Below are positions 62,650 to 64,000 of a stretch of 64,000 nucleotides of DNA, one piece after another. Under the pieces are notes generated by a model. It ran no database searches, had not been told where the DNA came from, and worked only from the letters and a program-made list of their open reading frames with translations. Both the position numbers and the translations under genes were made by a program. Position 1 is the first letter of the stretch, and each line of letters starts with the position of its first letter. Source of the DNA: Agelaius tricolor (Eukaryota > Chordata > Aves > Passeriformes > Icteridae); contig JALJCS010000007.1 in NCBI GenBank assembly GCA_023055355.1, positions 2,088,001 through 2,152,000 of the forward strand, given 5' to 3'.

Positions 62650-63110
62650 GGTAGTTTTACTTTGAAATTGGGTGGAAATACTGATTTTGTGTAGTGGTTT
62701 TGGGTTGCTAAGTTGAGATTTTTTGGTTCATGTATTAATTGGCGTGGTGGGTTCAGTGTTGGTTAATTATTAGTGTACTCACTAGAATATATTTACTTAT
62801 TTTTTGCTGTGATATAGGATTAGGAGAAAGGTAAAACAAGTTTAAAATTTTAAAAGGGTATAAAGAAAAATTTATTAACATCAACTAAAAGAAAGAGTAA
62901 TAAGAATAAAATCTTTAGGATATTTTTCTTTTTCTTATAACTTTTTTACTGACAATGTAGAGAAAAAGAACCTAAAATTTCAGTCAGTTTACTACTTCTA
63001 AAGTCGTCTTTTTTTAGTTTACTTTGGGAGAGAAGTCCCTCTTGGTAATGTTATAGAGACTTGTCTACAAGAAAACAGTTTTCTTGTGGTTCTCTTTATG
63101 AATAGCAGCC
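62650..63110 (+). mobile_element. LTR-like repeat, inverted partner of 10165-10640
   Basis: C-poor on the + strand. Matches the reverse complement of the 10.2-kb copy at aggattaggagaaaggtaaa, ggtataaagaaaaatttatt, gagagaagtccctcttggta and atgttatagagacttgtcta. No open frame of note. Confidence 0.6.
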
Positions 63111-63744
63111 CAGGGAAATTTGTAATTGTGAAATCCTTCTCATTTTTTATAAGTTTTCCTAAAGTTGTGTTTGTGGGCTATGCTAACTTATGGGGCAGTG
63201 TTTTAAAGATGAGTTGTTTAAAGGTAAAGGTTCTCATTATCTCTTTCTGAAATCATCTTCTTGGGGCTACAGCATCTTTATCACTCTAATTTCTCTGTTT
63301 AAAGTTCTCACAGGATCACAGTTACTTTAAAAATGTTAAAACATGTTACTTTAACATGTTTACTTGAACATGTTACTTTGCTATCTTTATTTTAGTGTGG
63401 AGGCTAGTTTATTTTGATTTATTTTTTTATTTAGTTTATTTTAGTGTGAGGCTACACTGAGGGAAAGCTGCTCCCATTTCACCCTTCCCTGCACCCAGGG
63501 CCTCCCCTGGAACGTTGTGTGAGGGATGGAAGTGGATGTGCCAGACACTGAGAGCTGTGGAGCCATCCAAGGATTGCTGGGAGGAACAACTGGATGTGGC
63601 TGTGGCCATGAGGAGGTGGGACAGCAATTTCTGGGACAAATGTCCTTGTTCTGGCACAGGGATGAGGGCAGGGAGTGTCAGACAAAATTCCCAGATGTTT
63701 CTCCAGGGTCATCCTGCTCTGCTCCGGGAGACAAGCTTGGCTGC
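63111..63744. other. No gene recognised
   Basis: A short tandem with catgttactttaacatg-type words near 63340-63375 and a repeated tttagtttattttagtgtg near 63390-63450. The rest is unassigned. Confidence 0.4.
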
Positions 63745-63810
63745 TGGGGTCAAAGAAGAGAATCCCAGAATCACCAAGGCTGGAAAAGACCTTTAGGCTC
63801 TGTCAAGATC
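63745..63810 (-). mobile_element. CR1 LINE terminal fragment, antisense
   Basis: Short reverse end: gagaatcccagaatcaccaa, then ggctggaaaagacctttagg. Confidence 0.7.
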
Positions 63811-63929
63811 CAGTTATTAAAGTATTAAAAATGCCTCTGCCTGAATTAAGGTGCAAATGAGGCTATATGACAATAGTATGAGTTTTATCTGGTGGTAAAT
63901 ATGAGACAGAAAATAAAGAGATAGAAAAT

Positions 63930-63945
63930 GGGGGGGGGGGGGGGG
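63930..63945 (+). repeat. 16-G homopolymer
   Basis: Uninterrupted run of 16 G within an A/G-rich stretch (agagatagaaaat before, aacagaaagagaatgagagg after). Such a run can form a quadruplex and its called length may be inaccurate. Confidence 0.9.
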
Positions 63946-64000
63946 AACAGAAAGAGAATGAGAGGGACAGAATAAAGAAAATATCATCACTCCACAGCTG

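Overview
The window is nuclear DNA of a bird, most likely a songbird (passerine). The evidence is about 19 truncated CR1 LINE 3' ends, several endogenous-retrovirus LTRs of types I know from passerine genomes, and one vertebrate gene with short exons, long repeat-filled introns and GC-rich late exons. The species call is inference.

The only gene I can support is DOP1B (DOPEY2) on the + strand. I traced 35 coding exons from 15912 to 59628. They join into one frame of 6,699 bases (2,232 codons plus stop), and splice phase is kept at every junction. The first ~46 residues of the human protein have no counterpart here, so the 5' coding exon(s) and promoter should lie left of base 1. The first ~16 kb is then probably 5' intron. 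DOP1 proteins are large peripheral membrane proteins of the Golgi/endosome system that work with MON2 in endosome-to-Golgi traffic.

Layout: 1-1185, ~320-bp tandem array; 1960-2745, AT-rich simple DNA; 4400-7370, ~270-bp array; 9200-10640, LTR-like sequence with a 45-bp minisatellite; 10790-12312, an 80-bp satellite grown from a CR1 end; 14105-15190, a repeat (family A) with an inverted near-copy at 49890-51115; 15690-15911, a 70-bp repeat running into a splice acceptor. Inside the gene, intron w2 holds a 14-unit ~321-bp satellite (16863-21365) and intron w11 holds a 3-kb compound array (31680-34620). Introns w3, w15, w16, w17, w18 and w30 carry solo LTRs, several with visible target-site duplications. 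After the stop come a probable 3' UTR, CR1 and LTR fragments and a 16-G run.

I found no RNA gene, no intact transposon gene and no CRISPR. I see no new multi-gene system. The points most worth checking are repeat-driven: duplicated acceptor-like sites, a GC-AG intron, an LTR with a built-in empty-site control, inverted repeats within one transcript, and a CR1-derived satellite.
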